Assembly: GCF_001514065.1 (NCBI RefSeq)
Contig: NZ_KQ948422.1
Coordinates: forward strand, 434,001 to 498,000
DNA: 64,000 nucleotides
From: Streptomyces antibioticus
GTDB lineage: Bacteria; Actinomycetota; Actinomycetes; Streptomycetales; Streptomycetaceae
Direction: 5' to 3'
This document shows positions 53,021 through 62,234 of this stretch, one piece after another. Position 1 is the stretch's first letter, and each line of letters begins with the position of its first letter. The position numbers were made by a program, and so were the translations under genes. The notes under the pieces were generated by a model. The model saw nothing but the letters and a program-made list of their open reading frames with translations. It did not search any database and was not told the DNA's origin.

Positions 53021-54213
53021 CCGCAGGCCCTGAGGAACGGAACGGGCTGACGGCCCTGGCCCGTGGGCTCTCCGCGCCGAAAGGCTTCGTCGACGCCAGC
53101 ATGGCCGCCCCCGCCCCCGGCACGATTCGCCTGCTGGGCGGCATCCCGTCGCCCGCCGCTCTGCCGGTCGAGGCGATCGGCCAGGCATCGGCGCGGCTGT
53201 GGCAGGACCCCGACGCCGCGGTCGCGAGCCTGCAGTACTCCCCCGCGCGCGGGACCGACGCGCTGTGCGACTGGATCGCGAAACGGGAGGGCGTCGACCC
53301 GAGCCGGATCGTGGTGACGAACGGTGGCATGCACGGCCTCGCACTCGCCGTGCTGACCGTGGTCGAGCGCGGCGCAACCGTCGCGGTGGACGATCCGGTG
53401 TTCCCGGGCTTCCTGTGGGCCCTGGAGGTGTCGACCACCCAGATCCTGCCCGTACCGGTCCTGGCCGACGGCTTCGACGTCGAACACCTCGCCCGGCGGC
53501 TCGCCACCGGCGCCCGGATCGCCGCCGCCTACACCGTGCCCGACTTCCACAACCCCGCCCAGGTCAGCCTCTCGGCGCCGAAGCGGCACGCACTGATCGA
53601 GCTCGCCGAGCACTACGGCTTCTACGTGATCGTCGACAACCCGTACCGCGAACTGCGCTTCCACGGCCGCGACCAGGGCGTCGCGGCCTTCAACGAGTCG
53701 GATCGGGCGATCCACGTCAACACCTTCACCAAGACCCTCGGGCCCGGCTGGCGGGTGGGCTGGCTGGTGCTGCCGGACCATCTGGTGGACCCGGTGATCC
53801 GACTGCGCAACCGCCTCGACGTTCACACCTCCTCGGTCACGCAGACGCTCGTCGAACGGCTGCTCACCGCCGACAGCGAAGGGTTCGACGCGATCGTGCG
53901 CGGCGCCACCACGCTGTACCGGGAACGCGCCGGCGTGCTGATCGACGCCTTGCGGGAACAACTCCCGGACGCCCTAGACGTCGTACCCCCCGAAGGCGGG
54001 CTGTTCCTCTGGCCGCGGCTCACCGACGACGCCGTGGACCCCGCGGCCCTGTTCCGGCGCGCGGCCGCCCGCGGCGTGCTCTACCAACAGGGCGAGTTCT
54101 TTGCGGCGGCTCCCGGGGAGCAGTCCTCGGCCCGGCATCTGCGGTTGTCGTACAGCGACCGCACTCCGGCGGAACTGCGGGAGGCCGTACGCCGGTTGGC
54201 CCTGGCCTTCTGA
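53017..54213 (+). CDS. PLP-dependent fold-type I aminotransferase (MocR-like catalytic part)
   Basis: A 398-residue enzyme similar to the aminotransferase half of MocR proteins but without an HTH. Features: LQYSPARGTDALCDWIAKRE, VTNGGMHGLALAVLTV, VDDPVFPGFLWALE, TVPDFHNPAQVSLSAPKRHA, and the PLP Lys in HVNTFTKTLGPGWRVGW. It acts on a 2-amino acid or related amine; the specificity is not readable. Its start overlaps the regulator stop by ATGA, and the transporter follows after 47 bp, so the trio is one transcript. It could make or degrade a small amino compound that the neighbour exports. Confidence 0.9.
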   Translation: MTAGPEERNGLTALARGLSAPKGFVDASMAAPAPGTIRLLGGIPSPAALPVEAIGQASARLWQDPDAAVASLQYSPARGTDALCDWIAKREGVDPSRIVVTNGGMHGLALAVLTVVERGATVAVDDPVFPGFLWALEVSTTQILPVPVLADGFDVEHLARRLATGARIAAAYTVPDFHNPAQVSLSAPKRHALIELAEHYGFYVIVDNPYRELRFHGRDQGVAAFNESDRAIHVNTFTKTLGPGWRVGWLVLPDHLVDPVIRLRNRLDVHTSSVTQTLVERLLTADSEGFDAIVRGATTLYRERAGVLIDALREQLPDALDVVPPEGGLFLWPRLTDDAVDPAALFRRAAARGVLYQQGEFFAAAPGEQSSARHLRLSYSDRTPAELREAVRRLALAF

Positions 54214-54260
54214 GGACGCACCCGAGCAACGACCTGTGGCCAACTCCCTGGAGGCACCTC

Positions 54261-55625
54261 ATGACCGACGTTCGGCTCCCCCTGCGCGCACTCGTCCCGT
54301 TCGCCGCCGGTTCGGTCGGCATGGGGATCTGGGTCACCGTGCCGGGCATCTTCCTGCTGTACTTCCTGACCGACGTCCTGGCCGTGCCGCCGTCCACGGC
54401 CGGCATCGCGCTGCTGCTGCCGAATGTCGCCGACATCGTCACCCACCCGTGGGTGGGCCGGATCTCCGATACCGGCCTGGTCGGCACCGGCCACCGCCGT
54501 CGACTGATGCTGGCCGGCTGCGTGGTGGCGCTCGCCTTCGTGGCCCTGTTCGCCGTGCCCTCGGACCTGCACGGGACGACCGCCGCGATATGGGTCGCGG
54601 TGACGCTGGTCGCCGGTAACCTGCTCTACTCGCTCTACCAGGTCTCCTACCTCGCCACACCGGCCGACCTCGGCATCGGCTACCACGAGCGGACCCGCCT
54701 CATGGGCTACCGCAACGTCGTGATCACCGTGAGCGTCCTGCTCGCCGGCGTAGCCGCGCCGGTCGTCGCCGGCGACGAACCGGGCGTCGGCGACTACACG
54801 AGAATGGCCCTGCTGCTCGGCGCGGTCATGCTCGCGGCGATGCTGGTCGGCATCACCGGCGTCGCCCGCCTCAACCGGGCAGCACCGGGCACCTTGGCCG
54901 GCCCGGAGCACCGGGGCGGGCTGCTGGTGGCGCTGCGCGACCGGCAGTTCCGTGCGCTGACCGCGTCCTATCTGACCGTCGCGATCACGATGAACCTGGT
55001 GCTGGCCGCCATGCCGTACTTCGCCGAGTACGAGATGGGCCGCTCCTCGCTCACGACCGTGCTCATCGCGGCGTTCATGGCTCCGGCGGTCCTGACCACG
55101 CCGCTGTGGGTGCTGGTGGCCCGGCGTTTCGGCAAGCACCGCAGTCTGATCATGGCCCAGACCGCGTTCGTGGCCGGCTCGCTGGTGCTGGCCCTGGGCG
55201 CCGCGGCCGGCCTGCATCTGGTGATCGCCGCCGTGGCCGTGCTCGGCGTCTCGTTCGCCGCGATGCAGTTGATGCCGCTGTCGATGGTGCCCGACGTCAT
55301 CGCCGACGCCGGGCCGGCCGGGGCCGCCAGCGCGGGCAGTTACACCGGCGTGTGGACCGCGGCCGAGGCGACCGGCGGGGCGTTGGGGCCGTACGTGTAC
55401 TCGGCCTGTCTGGCCGTGGGCGGGTTCGCGGCCAGTACGGCGGGCGAGCATGCCACGCAGCCCCCCGGTGCGCTGGCGGCGGTGCGCTACGGCTTCACCC
55501 TGGTGCCGGCAGCGCTCATGACCATCGCCATCGCGCTGCAATGCCGGTACACCTTGGACAAGGGCGCCCACACCTCGTCGCCCTCGTCGCCGGGTGCCGT
55601 CGCCCAGGAAAAAGCGGTGAGCTGA
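54261..55625 (+). CDS. MFS transporter, GPH (sugar-cation symporter) type
   Basis: A 454-residue polytopic protein with about twelve TM helices. The N-terminal half has IFLLYFLTDVLAVPPSTAGI and DIVTHPWVGRISDTG, the cation/substrate region of MelB-type carriers; the two halves are joined by a long loop. The charged HRRR loop follows TM3. It may move a small organic compound linked to the aminotransferase, inward or outward. ATG 54261 has GGAGG upstream. Last gene of the SARP-led operon. Confidence 0.88.
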   Translation: MTDVRLPLRALVPFAAGSVGMGIWVTVPGIFLLYFLTDVLAVPPSTAGIALLLPNVADIVTHPWVGRISDTGLVGTGHRRRLMLAGCVVALAFVALFAVPSDLHGTTAAIWVAVTLVAGNLLYSLYQVSYLATPADLGIGYHERTRLMGYRNVVITVSVLLAGVAAPVVAGDEPGVGDYTRMALLLGAVMLAAMLVGITGVARLNRAAPGTLAGPEHRGGLLVALRDRQFRALTASYLTVAITMNLVLAAMPYFAEYEMGRSSLTTVLIAAFMAPAVLTTPLWVLVARRFGKHRSLIMAQTAFVAGSLVLALGAAAGLHLVIAAVAVLGVSFAAMQLMPLSMVPDVIADAGPAGAASAGSYTGVWTAAEATGGALGPYVYSACLAVGGFAASTAGEHATQPPGALAAVRYGFTLVPAALMTIAIALQCRYTLDKGAHTSSPSSPGAVAQEKAVS

Positions 55626-55811
55626 CGGCCCTTCAGACGGCTCTCTTTCCCCGACGGGTTTCCGCCGAGGCGTATTCGGATTCTGCGCGAAGGTGTCCTT
55701 GACAACCACGGAATCGGCATCTGTGTTCCTGTTCAGGATTCGTCAAGTAGCCGGTTTTACGCTGACCCGCGATCGCCACTGAGAACAGCGGACATCGAAG
55801 GGGATACACCG

Positions 55812-56609
55812 ATGACGACAACTCGCCGGGGACTGCTGGCCGGATCCGCCGCGGTCGTAGTAGGCGCCGCACTCGACACACCCACCGCACAGGCACACAC
55901 CGCAGGCAGCAGCGCGCCCAAGCCGACCGTGGTACTCGTGCACGGGGCTTTCGCCGACGCCTCCGGCTGGAACGGGGTCGCCTCCCGGCTCATCCGCGAC
56001 GGCTATCCCCTCATCGCACCACCCAACCCCCTGCGCGGCGTCGCCTCCGACTCCGCCTATCTCGCCACCGTCCTCGCCACACTCAGCGGCCCGCTCGTCC
56101 TGGTCGCGCACTCCTACGGCGGGATCGTCGTCACCAACGCCGCGACCGGCAACCCGAACGTGAAAGCACTGGTCTACGTCGACGCCTTCGTACCCGATCA
56201 GGGCGAGACGCTCCAGGGCCTGCAGACGAAATACCCCGGAAGCAGAATCAACGAGACGGCACTGGACTTCCGCCCCCACGGCGAAGGCCTCCTCGACGCC
56301 TACATCAAGAAGGAGTACTTCCACGACGTGTTCGCCGCGGACCTGCCCAGGTCGGCCACCGACCTGATGTGGGCCGGCCAGCGACCCGCCGACACACGCG
56401 CCCTCGGCGAGCCCTCCGGCCCCCCGGCCTGGAAGACCATTCCCTCCTGGTACCTCGTGGGCCGCGACGACCAGGTCCTGCCCCCGGCGGCCCAGCGGTT
56501 CATGGCACACCGGGCCGGCGCCCACACCTACGAGATCGACGCCTCCCACGTCGCGATGATCTCGCAACCCACCGCGACGGCCGCCCTCATCAAACGCGCA
56601 GCACGCTGA
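55812..56609 (+). CDS. Tat-exported alpha/beta hydrolase (paralogue B)
   Basis: A 265-residue protein with a twin-arginine signal (TTRRGLLAGSAAVVVGAALD) ending near AQAHT, then a hydrolase closely like the one at 48674: VLVHGAFADASGWNGV, PNPLRGVASDSAYL, Ser elbow AHSYGG, LVGRDDQVLPPAA (Asp) and IDASHVAMIS (His). It is therefore a secreted copy of the same activity. It precedes an exporter gene by 134 bp, but its own leader and the gap suggest a separate promoter. The preceding 186 bp hold no other gene. Confidence 0.9.
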   Translation: MTTTRRGLLAGSAAVVVGAALDTPTAQAHTAGSSAPKPTVVLVHGAFADASGWNGVASRLIRDGYPLIAPPNPLRGVASDSAYLATVLATLSGPLVLVAHSYGGIVVTNAATGNPNVKALVYVDAFVPDQGETLQGLQTKYPGSRINETALDFRPHGEGLLDAYIKKEYFHDVFAADLPRSATDLMWAGQRPADTRALGEPSGPPAWKTIPSWYLVGRDDQVLPPAAQRFMAHRAGAHTYEIDASHVAMISQPTATAALIKRAAR

Positions 56610-56743
56610 TCCAGCCGAGGAGGCAGCCACCGTGCGGCGGTGGGAGCGGGTGCTGATTCCCCCGCGGGACGGACACCTGGTCCGGCCGAGTCTCCCACCG
56701 GCCCGCACGCTCGACAGCTGATTTCCCTGGAAAGGACGAGCCG

Positions 56744-57985
56744 ATGCACCAGCATGCCTACGACAGCCAGTGCACCGCCGAGGAGAACCGGCACACCCTC
56801 GCGACCACGACCATCCGCAATCCGAAGCTCACCTTGTTCGCGCTGGCCCTGGGCACCTTCGCCATCGGCACCGGCGAGTTCGGCAGCAACGGCGTCATCC
56901 AGCTGATCGCATCCGACCTGGACGTGTCTGTTCCGGTCGCGACCTACCCCATCACGGCCTACGCCTTCGGGGTGATGCTCGGCTCTCCGGCCATCACCCT
57001 GCTCGCGGCCAGGGTCAACCGGCGCACGCTGCTGCTCGGCCTGATCGCCCTGTTCCTCGTCGGCAACACCCTCTCCGCCCTGGCACCGAACATTGCGCTG
57101 CTCGTCGCCTTCCGGTTCATCACCGGCAGCGTGCAAGGGGCGTTCTTCGGTGCCGGGGCCGTCGTCGCCGCGTACACGTACGGCCCTGGCAAGGGCGGCA
57201 AGGCGTTCGCCACCGTGATGGCCGGACTCACCGTCGCCACCATCGCCGGATCGCCACTGGGCACCTTCATCGGCCAGAACGCAGGCTGGCGCGTCATGTA
57301 CTGGACCGTGGTCGCCGTCGGACTGCTCGCCGCAGCCGCCCTGATCTCCTGGCTGCCACGCACCGACGACCTGCGCGGCAGTTCCATCACCAGCGAACTG
57401 GGCGCCCTGCGACGGCGGGAGGTCTGGCTCATGGTCACCGTCGCGGCGCTCGGCATCTCCAGCATCTTCGCCGTCTACACGTTCATCGGCCCGTTCATCA
57501 CCGACGCGGCGCTGCGGGACGACTCCCTCATCCCGATCGCTCTCGCTGTCTTCGGCCTCGGCATGGCGGTCGGCAACCACGCCGGCGGACGGATCGCCGA
57601 CCAGTACCGAAGCCGCGGCCTGATCTGGGGCTACGGGGGTGTGCTGGGGATCCTGGCACTGATCGGCGTGGCAGGCAGCAGCCTGGCGGTTCTGCTGCCC
57701 TGCCTGTTCGGCGTCGGCGCCACCATGATGTTCGCGATCCCCACCATCCAGGTCCGGCTGACCGACTTCGCACCGGACGCCCCGACCCTGATGGGAACGC
57801 TCAACCTGGCCGCCCTCAACCTCGCCAACTCGCTCGGCGCGATCGGCGGCGCCATCGTCCTCGACGCCGGCTGGGGCACCCTGTCCACCGTCTGGGCAGG
57901 CTTCGTTCTCACCACCGCCGGCCTGCTCCTGTACGTCGCCACCGTCGGCCGGGTGAAGGCGACACCCGTACCCGTCCGTGTCTGA
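56744..57985 (+). CDS. DHA1-family MFS exporter (AraJ-like)
   Basis: A 413-residue transporter with twelve predicted TM helices (TLFALALGTFAIGTGEFGSN, ALLVAFRFITGSVQGAFFGA, MYWTVVAVGLLAAAALISWL and others). The conserved loop between TM2 and TM3 (GARVNRRTLLLG-like, AARVNRRTLLL) fits the drug:H+ antiporter group. The first 30 residues are charged and probably cytoplasmic. GGAAAGGA upstream supports ATG 56744. It likely exports a hydrophobic compound or sugar derivative. It follows the secreted hydrolase. Confidence 0.88.
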   Translation: MHQHAYDSQCTAEENRHTLATTTIRNPKLTLFALALGTFAIGTGEFGSNGVIQLIASDLDVSVPVATYPITAYAFGVMLGSPAITLLAARVNRRTLLLGLIALFLVGNTLSALAPNIALLVAFRFITGSVQGAFFGAGAVVAAYTYGPGKGGKAFATVMAGLTVATIAGSPLGTFIGQNAGWRVMYWTVVAVGLLAAAALISWLPRTDDLRGSSITSELGALRRREVWLMVTVAALGISSIFAVYTFIGPFITDAALRDDSLIPIALAVFGLGMAVGNHAGGRIADQYRSRGLIWGYGGVLGILALIGVAGSSLAVLLPCLFGVGATMMFAIPTIQVRLTDFAPDAPTLMGTLNLAALNLANSLGAIGGAIVLDAGWGTLSTVWAGFVLTTAGLLLYVATVGRVKATPVPVRV

Positions 57986-58243
57986 ACCAGCTCAGCTCAA
58001 CTGCCCACCGGGGCACCGGAGAGAGGACTGGGACAAGGAGTCATGCCGGCCCTGGAGGCCATAGCCCGCAACAGGCTCTACGAGGCCTTCGGGTCTGGGC
58101 ATGGTCGGCCGGTGCACCGTTCAGTCGCGCCGCCGGGAGTTGGGGAGAGGTCATCGGCCGGGCGTGGGTCCGAGGTAGCCGGATTTCCTTTGCCGCGCAG
58201 CATCCCCGCCACGTAGGGTCACCGCATTCCAGGAGGTGAGGCG

Positions 58244-58861
58244 GTGGCCTCGTATGGCACGATTCTGATCCGCAAGCCCCTCGGGCAGGCGGCCCCCATC
58301 CTGCGCGAGGTCTGCGCGGCCGGCTACGCGACTGCGGCCGGGCCGGGATTCTGCCTCGTCCATCCGGACCGGTCCGTCAACGGCAATGGTGTCTTCGCGC
58401 TCGCCGGGCCGATCAGCGCCGAGATGGGCGCCCCGGTGCTGGCGGCCTTCCAATACGACGGTGACCGACTGGAGTTGGAGATCTGGCGGGGAGGAGCACG
58501 CGCCCACCGCTACGACTCACGGCCGCACTGGGATGAGGAGGTCGCCGACGGCACACCCGAGGATGCAGACCTCGCCGCGTTCCTGGACTTCGCAGCCGGC
58601 CCCGTGGACAGCCACCGTTTGGCCTGTGCGCTCGCGGACACTCCGATCGACGTCGAGGACATGGACGTTGACGGCGCATCGGGCTACGTCTGGGCCCAGG
58701 CCCTGCACTGGGACGTGCTGTGCGCGCTCGGCCACCCGGACCAGGTGATCCTCCGTGCGCAGTGGGACTACTTCCACCTACGCCGCGATCCGCAGGCGTT
58801 CGGGAAGGTGCTGGACAGCACCGAACTCGTCCTCCTGGGGACGACCGGTCAACCGTTCTGA
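58244..58861 (+). CDS. Hypothetical protein
   Basis: A 205-residue protein from GTG 58244 with AGGAGGTGAG just upstream. An acidic, soluble product (SYGTILIRKPLGQAAPILRE, NGVFALAGPISAEMGAPVLA, EDMDVDGASGYVWAQAL). No family recognised; the size and acidity resemble uncharacterised Streptomyces proteins. The preceding 258 bp show no gene. Codon bias is typical, so it is probably real. Confidence 0.75.
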   Translation: MASYGTILIRKPLGQAAPILREVCAAGYATAAGPGFCLVHPDRSVNGNGVFALAGPISAEMGAPVLAAFQYDGDRLELEIWRGGARAHRYDSRPHWDEEVADGTPEDADLAAFLDFAAGPVDSHRLACALADTPIDVEDMDVDGASGYVWAQALHWDVLCALGHPDQVILRAQWDYFHLRRDPQAFGKVLDSTELVLLGTTGQPF

Positions 58862-59011
58862 AGCCCCACCAGCCCGCGCCGCCGACACCGCGCCCGGCGC
58901 TCGGGAAGCTCCCCACGATGCTCAACGCCGCACCGAATGGGGCGACGAGCATGCCCGGCCGTTTCCAAGGATCTGTCCGCAGTTCCGTGAACGCCGGGTG
59001 AGGTTGCCCGG

Positions 59012-59590
59012 TCAGCCCAGCGACGCACTCGCTGCACGCAGTTCGTCCAGGGCCGCCAGGGTGTACCCGGCGAGCTCGTCCTTGCCGTCACGGTCGCCTT
59101 CGGACCATTGGGCGTATCCCCGTTTGAAGGCGAGGACGCCCAGCTCGCCCGCCAGGGCCGCGGTGGGATCGGGTATGCCGCGTGCGACCAGAGCGGTCGT
59201 CATCGCGGCCGCGAGGCTGACGCTCTTGAGGGCGTCACGCTCTTGGAGTTCGGCGCTGGCGGCTACGGCCGCCTTCAGACGAGGCGCGAGCTCGCGGCTC
59301 ATGGGGCCCATCGCGCTCGACGCGCGCTCCAGACCGGCAGCGACCGCTTCGAGCGGGCTGGCGTCGGCGGGCGCGTCGGCGATCCCCTCGGCCAGCAGTC
59401 GGCTCAGCGTCTCCTGTCCGGCGACCAGCAGCTCGCGCTTGTCGGGGAAGTGCCGGAAGAAGGTGCTCTTGGTGACTCCTGCGCGCCCGGCGATCTGCGC
59501 GACCGTCGTTGCGTCGTAACCCTGCTCGGTGAACAGGTCGACGGCAGCCATGACGAGGCGTTCGCGTGCGCCTGGTTCCCATCTACCCAT
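59012..59590 (-). CDS. TetR-family repressor
   Basis: A 192-residue regulator. HTH at about residues 8-52 (ARERLVMAAVDLFTEQGYDA, AQIAGRAGVTKSTFFRHFPD). The ligand domain (SSAMGPMSRELAPRLKAAVA, AALAGELGVLAFKRGYAQWS) follows. I start at ATG 59588-59590; an in-frame ATG at 59597-59599 would add three residues. It is divergent from the SDR gene and two copies of one operator lie between them (59622-59668), so it should repress both. Confidence 0.88.
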   Translation of the reverse strand: MGRWEPGARERLVMAAVDLFTEQGYDATTVAQIAGRAGVTKSTFFRHFPDKRELLVAGQETLSRLLAEGIADAPADASPLEAVAAGLERASSAMGPMSRELAPRLKAAVAASAELQERDALKSVSLAAAMTTALVARGIPDPTAALAGELGVLAFKRGYAQWSEGDRDGKDELAGYTLAALDELRAASASLG

Positions 59591-59621
59591 GGTCGCCATC
59601 CTAAGTGACGGGCTCAGCGAT

Positions 59622-59668
59622 GGGACTCTTGTCCCGTCACTGCGGTAGGGTGATGGGACAAGAGTCCC
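59622..59668. promoter_or_regulatory. Two head-to-head copies of a 14-bp TetR operator
   Basis: GGGACTCTTGTCCC at 59622-59635 and GGGACAAGAGTCCC at 59655-59668 are exact reverse complements, and each copy is itself near-palindromic with GGGAC and GTCCC halves. Flanking bases (GAT or ATC) match as well. They sit 32 bp upstream of the TetR start and 22 bp upstream of the SDR start, ideal for dual repression by the regulator. Confidence 0.75.
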
Positions 59669-59689
59669 ATCACCCTGGGGGAGCTTCCC

Positions 59690-60571
59690 ATGCGCGTTTT
59701 CGTCACCGGCGGCACCGGTCTCATCGGTTCCGCTGTCGTCGCCGAACTGCTCGACAACGGCCACACCGTCCTCGCACTCGCTCGCTCCGACGCATCCGCA
59801 CAGGCCATAGCGGCGGCCGGCGCCGAGCCCCTTCGGGGAGCCCTCGCCGACCTGAACACCCTTCGCGCCGGCGCGGCCCGGGCCGACGGGGTGATCCACC
59901 TCGCGTTCGACCACGACTTCAGCAGCCCCGACACCCTCGCGAAGTCGGTCGCGGAGGAAGGTGCCGCCCTCGCGGCCCTCGGCGAGGAACTCGTCGGCAG
60001 CGACCGCCCCTTCGTCACCGTCTCGGGTACACCCGCCGTGCCGGGCCGCGCATCCGTCGAAAGCGACCCGGTGCCCACCGACGGGCCGGTCGGCGGTCGC
60101 GGCCGTGCGGTCACCTCGGTCCTGGGCCTGTCCTCGCGCGGGGTCCGCAGCAGCGCCGTACGCCTGCCGCGCACGGTTCACAACCAGGGCTCCGGCGGAT
60201 TCGCCGGCCTGCTGACCGACATCGCACGCCGGACCGGAGTGTCCGGTTACCCGGGCGACGGAGCACAGCGCTGGCCGGCCGTGCACGCGCTCGACGCGGC
60301 AGTCCTCTTCCGGCTCGCCCTGGAACAGGCGGAGGCGGGTACCGCCTGGCACGCCGTGGCCGACGAGGGGGACACGGTTCGCGATATCGCCGCGATCATC
60401 GGCCGACGGCTGGGCCTGCCGGTCGAGTCGGTACCGGCGGAGACCTTCGGGCCCCTCGGCCAGATCTTCGCGAGCGACCAGCCCTCGTCCAGTGCGTACA
60501 CCCGGAAGGCGCTCGGCTGGGAGCCCAAGCACCCCAGCCTTCTGGAGGACCTGGAGAACATCCAGCCCTGA
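59690..60571 (+). CDS. NAD(P)-dependent SDR-type epimerase/reductase
   Basis: A 293-residue atypical extended SDR. Nucleotide binding: VFVTGGTGLIGSAVVAELLD. Strand-turn motifs DGVIHLAFDHDF and PFVTVSGTPAVPGRA follow; the usual Y-x3-K is not apparent, suggesting a non-catalytic or altered use of the fold. The C-terminal part has a beta-helix typical of the NmrA/NAD-epimerase group (GDTVRDIAAIIGRRLGLPVE). It is divergent from its probable TetR repressor. Substrate unknown. Confidence 0.85.
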   Translation: MRVFVTGGTGLIGSAVVAELLDNGHTVLALARSDASAQAIAAAGAEPLRGALADLNTLRAGAARADGVIHLAFDHDFSSPDTLAKSVAEEGAALAALGEELVGSDRPFVTVSGTPAVPGRASVESDPVPTDGPVGGRGRAVTSVLGLSSRGVRSSAVRLPRTVHNQGSGGFAGLLTDIARRTGVSGYPGDGAQRWPAVHALDAAVLFRLALEQAEAGTAWHAVADEGDTVRDIAAIIGRRLGLPVESVPAETFGPLGQIFASDQPSSSAYTRKALGWEPKHPSLLEDLENIQP

Positions 60572-60641
60572 CCGGCGATTGGGACCTTCGGGCAGCTCTC
60601 CTGACCAAGCGATCCCTGTTCCCGCCCCTGATGCGTGAATC

Positions 60642-60880
60642 TCAAAGGCGGGCGAGGATGCGGGGCCGGAGGAGTCGAATGAAGCCCGGCCGTACATCGC
60701 CCACTTGAGCGTCTTCACCCGGTTCACGTGCCCCTAGCGCCTCATGGGCTTCGGTGCGCCCTGCTCGGCCTGCCGGATCCACCCCAGCAGCAGGTATCCG
60801 CGCCGGGGCGAACCCACTCGGCGAATGCCCGAGCCAGGTCGCAGGCACCGGGCGATGCCCGGGCAGGCGAGCCGGACTTG
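60642..60880 (-). pseudogene. Remnant of an ISL3-family transposase C-terminus
   Basis: Read leftward, pieces in successive frames match the end of ISL3 transposases: ACDLARAFAEW, then LLLGWIRQAEQGAPKPMR followed by a deletion and GHVNRVKTLKWAMYGRASF, then IRLLRPRILARL-stop. The last piece continues the previous one after a one-base shift near 60680. The catalytic DDE core and terminal repeats are gone. The position, between the SDR gene and another hydrolase, marks an old insertion. Confidence 0.7.
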
Positions 60881-61174
60881 GACCCGGTGCACCGTCCATC
60901 ATGCAGGCCTCCCATCCGTCCGCCCCCGACGAGGGCGGCACTCGCCCCCCCTCGCTCCCCCAGCCCGCCGGCACCCGTCCTCGCCGACACCTCTGCCCGG
61001 ACTCGATACGCCGGTTCGCCCCATGGCAGGCAGCCGCCGAGAGCGGCAGGACGGGTGACCAACGAGGCCCCCGAGCAGTGTCGTTGAGACGTCAGACCAC
61101 TCGATCACAGCCCGGAGGCCTCGCTCATTACGCCTCCCCGGTCACCACCTGGTCGATGGCCAACTCGCGGAGAC
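60881..61174. other. Intergenic region, no supported gene
   Basis: Frames on both strands are Arg/Pro-rich without motifs. The area may hold further unrecognisable parts of the ISL3 element whose end is seen at 60642-60880. Confidence 0.3.
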
Positions 61175-62020
61175 TCAGTGCACGGAGTTGGCAGCGGCGA
61201 CGATGGCGCGATCGACCGCTTCCGGGCTGATCGAGGGAACATCGTGGCCCGAGCGCGTGTAGATGAGGTGGGCGCCCACCCGATTGGCCTCGAACTTCTG
61301 GGCGGCCGTCGGCACGGCATGGTCCTCCGTCGCGATGACCGCCCACTTCGGCGTCTTGGCCGGCGGATTCACCGTGGCCTTGTCGGTGAAGGCCGAGAGG
61401 GCGATGGGCTCCTGAGTCACCGATGCGGCCCCGATGGCAGACTTCGACAGCCCGTTGCCGTACACCGTCCCGTACTTGTCGGCCTTGAGGTACACGTCGG
61501 TGTCACCGCCGGGCAGCGGGACGGTGCGGAAGTTCTCCGGAACAAGCTGCGATCCGGCGAACTGTCCGATCAGGGCGCCGGCGGCTTCTCCCGCCATGGG
61601 GATGAGCGCCGCCACGTACACGAGGGCCTTGACCTTCGGCGTCTTTGCGGCGACCTGGCTCACGACCTCTCCCGCGTAGGAGTGGCCGACCAGCACCACA
61701 GGGCCCTTGATCGTCTTGAGCTGCGCCTCGACATAGGCACTGTCGAAGGCCAGGCCGCGCAGCGGGGTGTCGATCGCATAGACCGGGTAGCCGTGCCGTC
61801 GCAGGTAGCCGATCTCGCTGTTCCAGCTGGAGGAGTCGGCGAACGCCCCGTGGACCAGGACCACCGTCGGCTTCGCGCGGTGCCCCGTCTGTGAGGCGGC
61901 GGCGTGATCGTTCGTCTTGGTCGTGACGGCGCTCGCGGTCGTCACGACCAGCGAAGCTATGACCGCACCACTCACGAGCCCTGCGGTCGCCAGCGCTTTG
62001 ATTCGAGCGGTGGATTTCAT
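61175..62020 (-). CDS. Exported alpha/beta hydrolase (paralogue C)
   Basis: A 281-residue protein; ATG 62018-62020 has GAGGGGAAAC upstream. Signal segment (ATAGLVSGAVIASLVVTTAS) is followed by the hydrolase with VLVHGAFADSSSWNSE, DTPLRGLAFDSAYVEAQL, Ser elbow GHSYAG, ATEDHAVPTAAQ (Asp) and SGHDVPSISP (His). It is the third member of this family within 13 kb; the second Gly of GHSYGG is Ala here, which is tolerated in relatives. Divergent from the catalase-like gene by about 500 bp with palindromes between them. Confidence 0.88.
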   Translation of the reverse strand: MKSTARIKALATAGLVSGAVIASLVVTTASAVTTKTNDHAAASQTGHRAKPTVVLVHGAFADSSSWNSEIGYLRRHGYPVYAIDTPLRGLAFDSAYVEAQLKTIKGPVVLVGHSYAGEVVSQVAAKTPKVKALVYVAALIPMAGEAAGALIGQFAGSQLVPENFRTVPLPGGDTDVYLKADKYGTVYGNGLSKSAIGAASVTQEPIALSAFTDKATVNPPAKTPKWAVIATEDHAVPTAAQKFEANRVGAHLIYTRSGHDVPSISPEAVDRAIVAAANSVH

Positions 62021-62234
62021 GGTGTTGTTTCCCCTCGAGTTGTTCAGTCGCATCGGTGTGGGGAAGCGCAGCGGTCCGCATGGACCCGAAATCCGTATTT
62101 TTTGCGGTCTGCCGCGCTTCGCGAAATCGACTATGAAGGACGGATCTTCGGTCCGCCAATGCCGATCCTGCTTTCGCCCATGCCGATCCCGTATGAGCCG
62201 GCGGGCTTAGGCGTCTCGTCCAGCTGCACACTTT

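Noticed and set aside
57986-58243. Short frame beginning near 58043 (PALEAIARNRLYEAF)
   Set aside because: Under 60 codons, no ribosome site and no family; left as intergenic.
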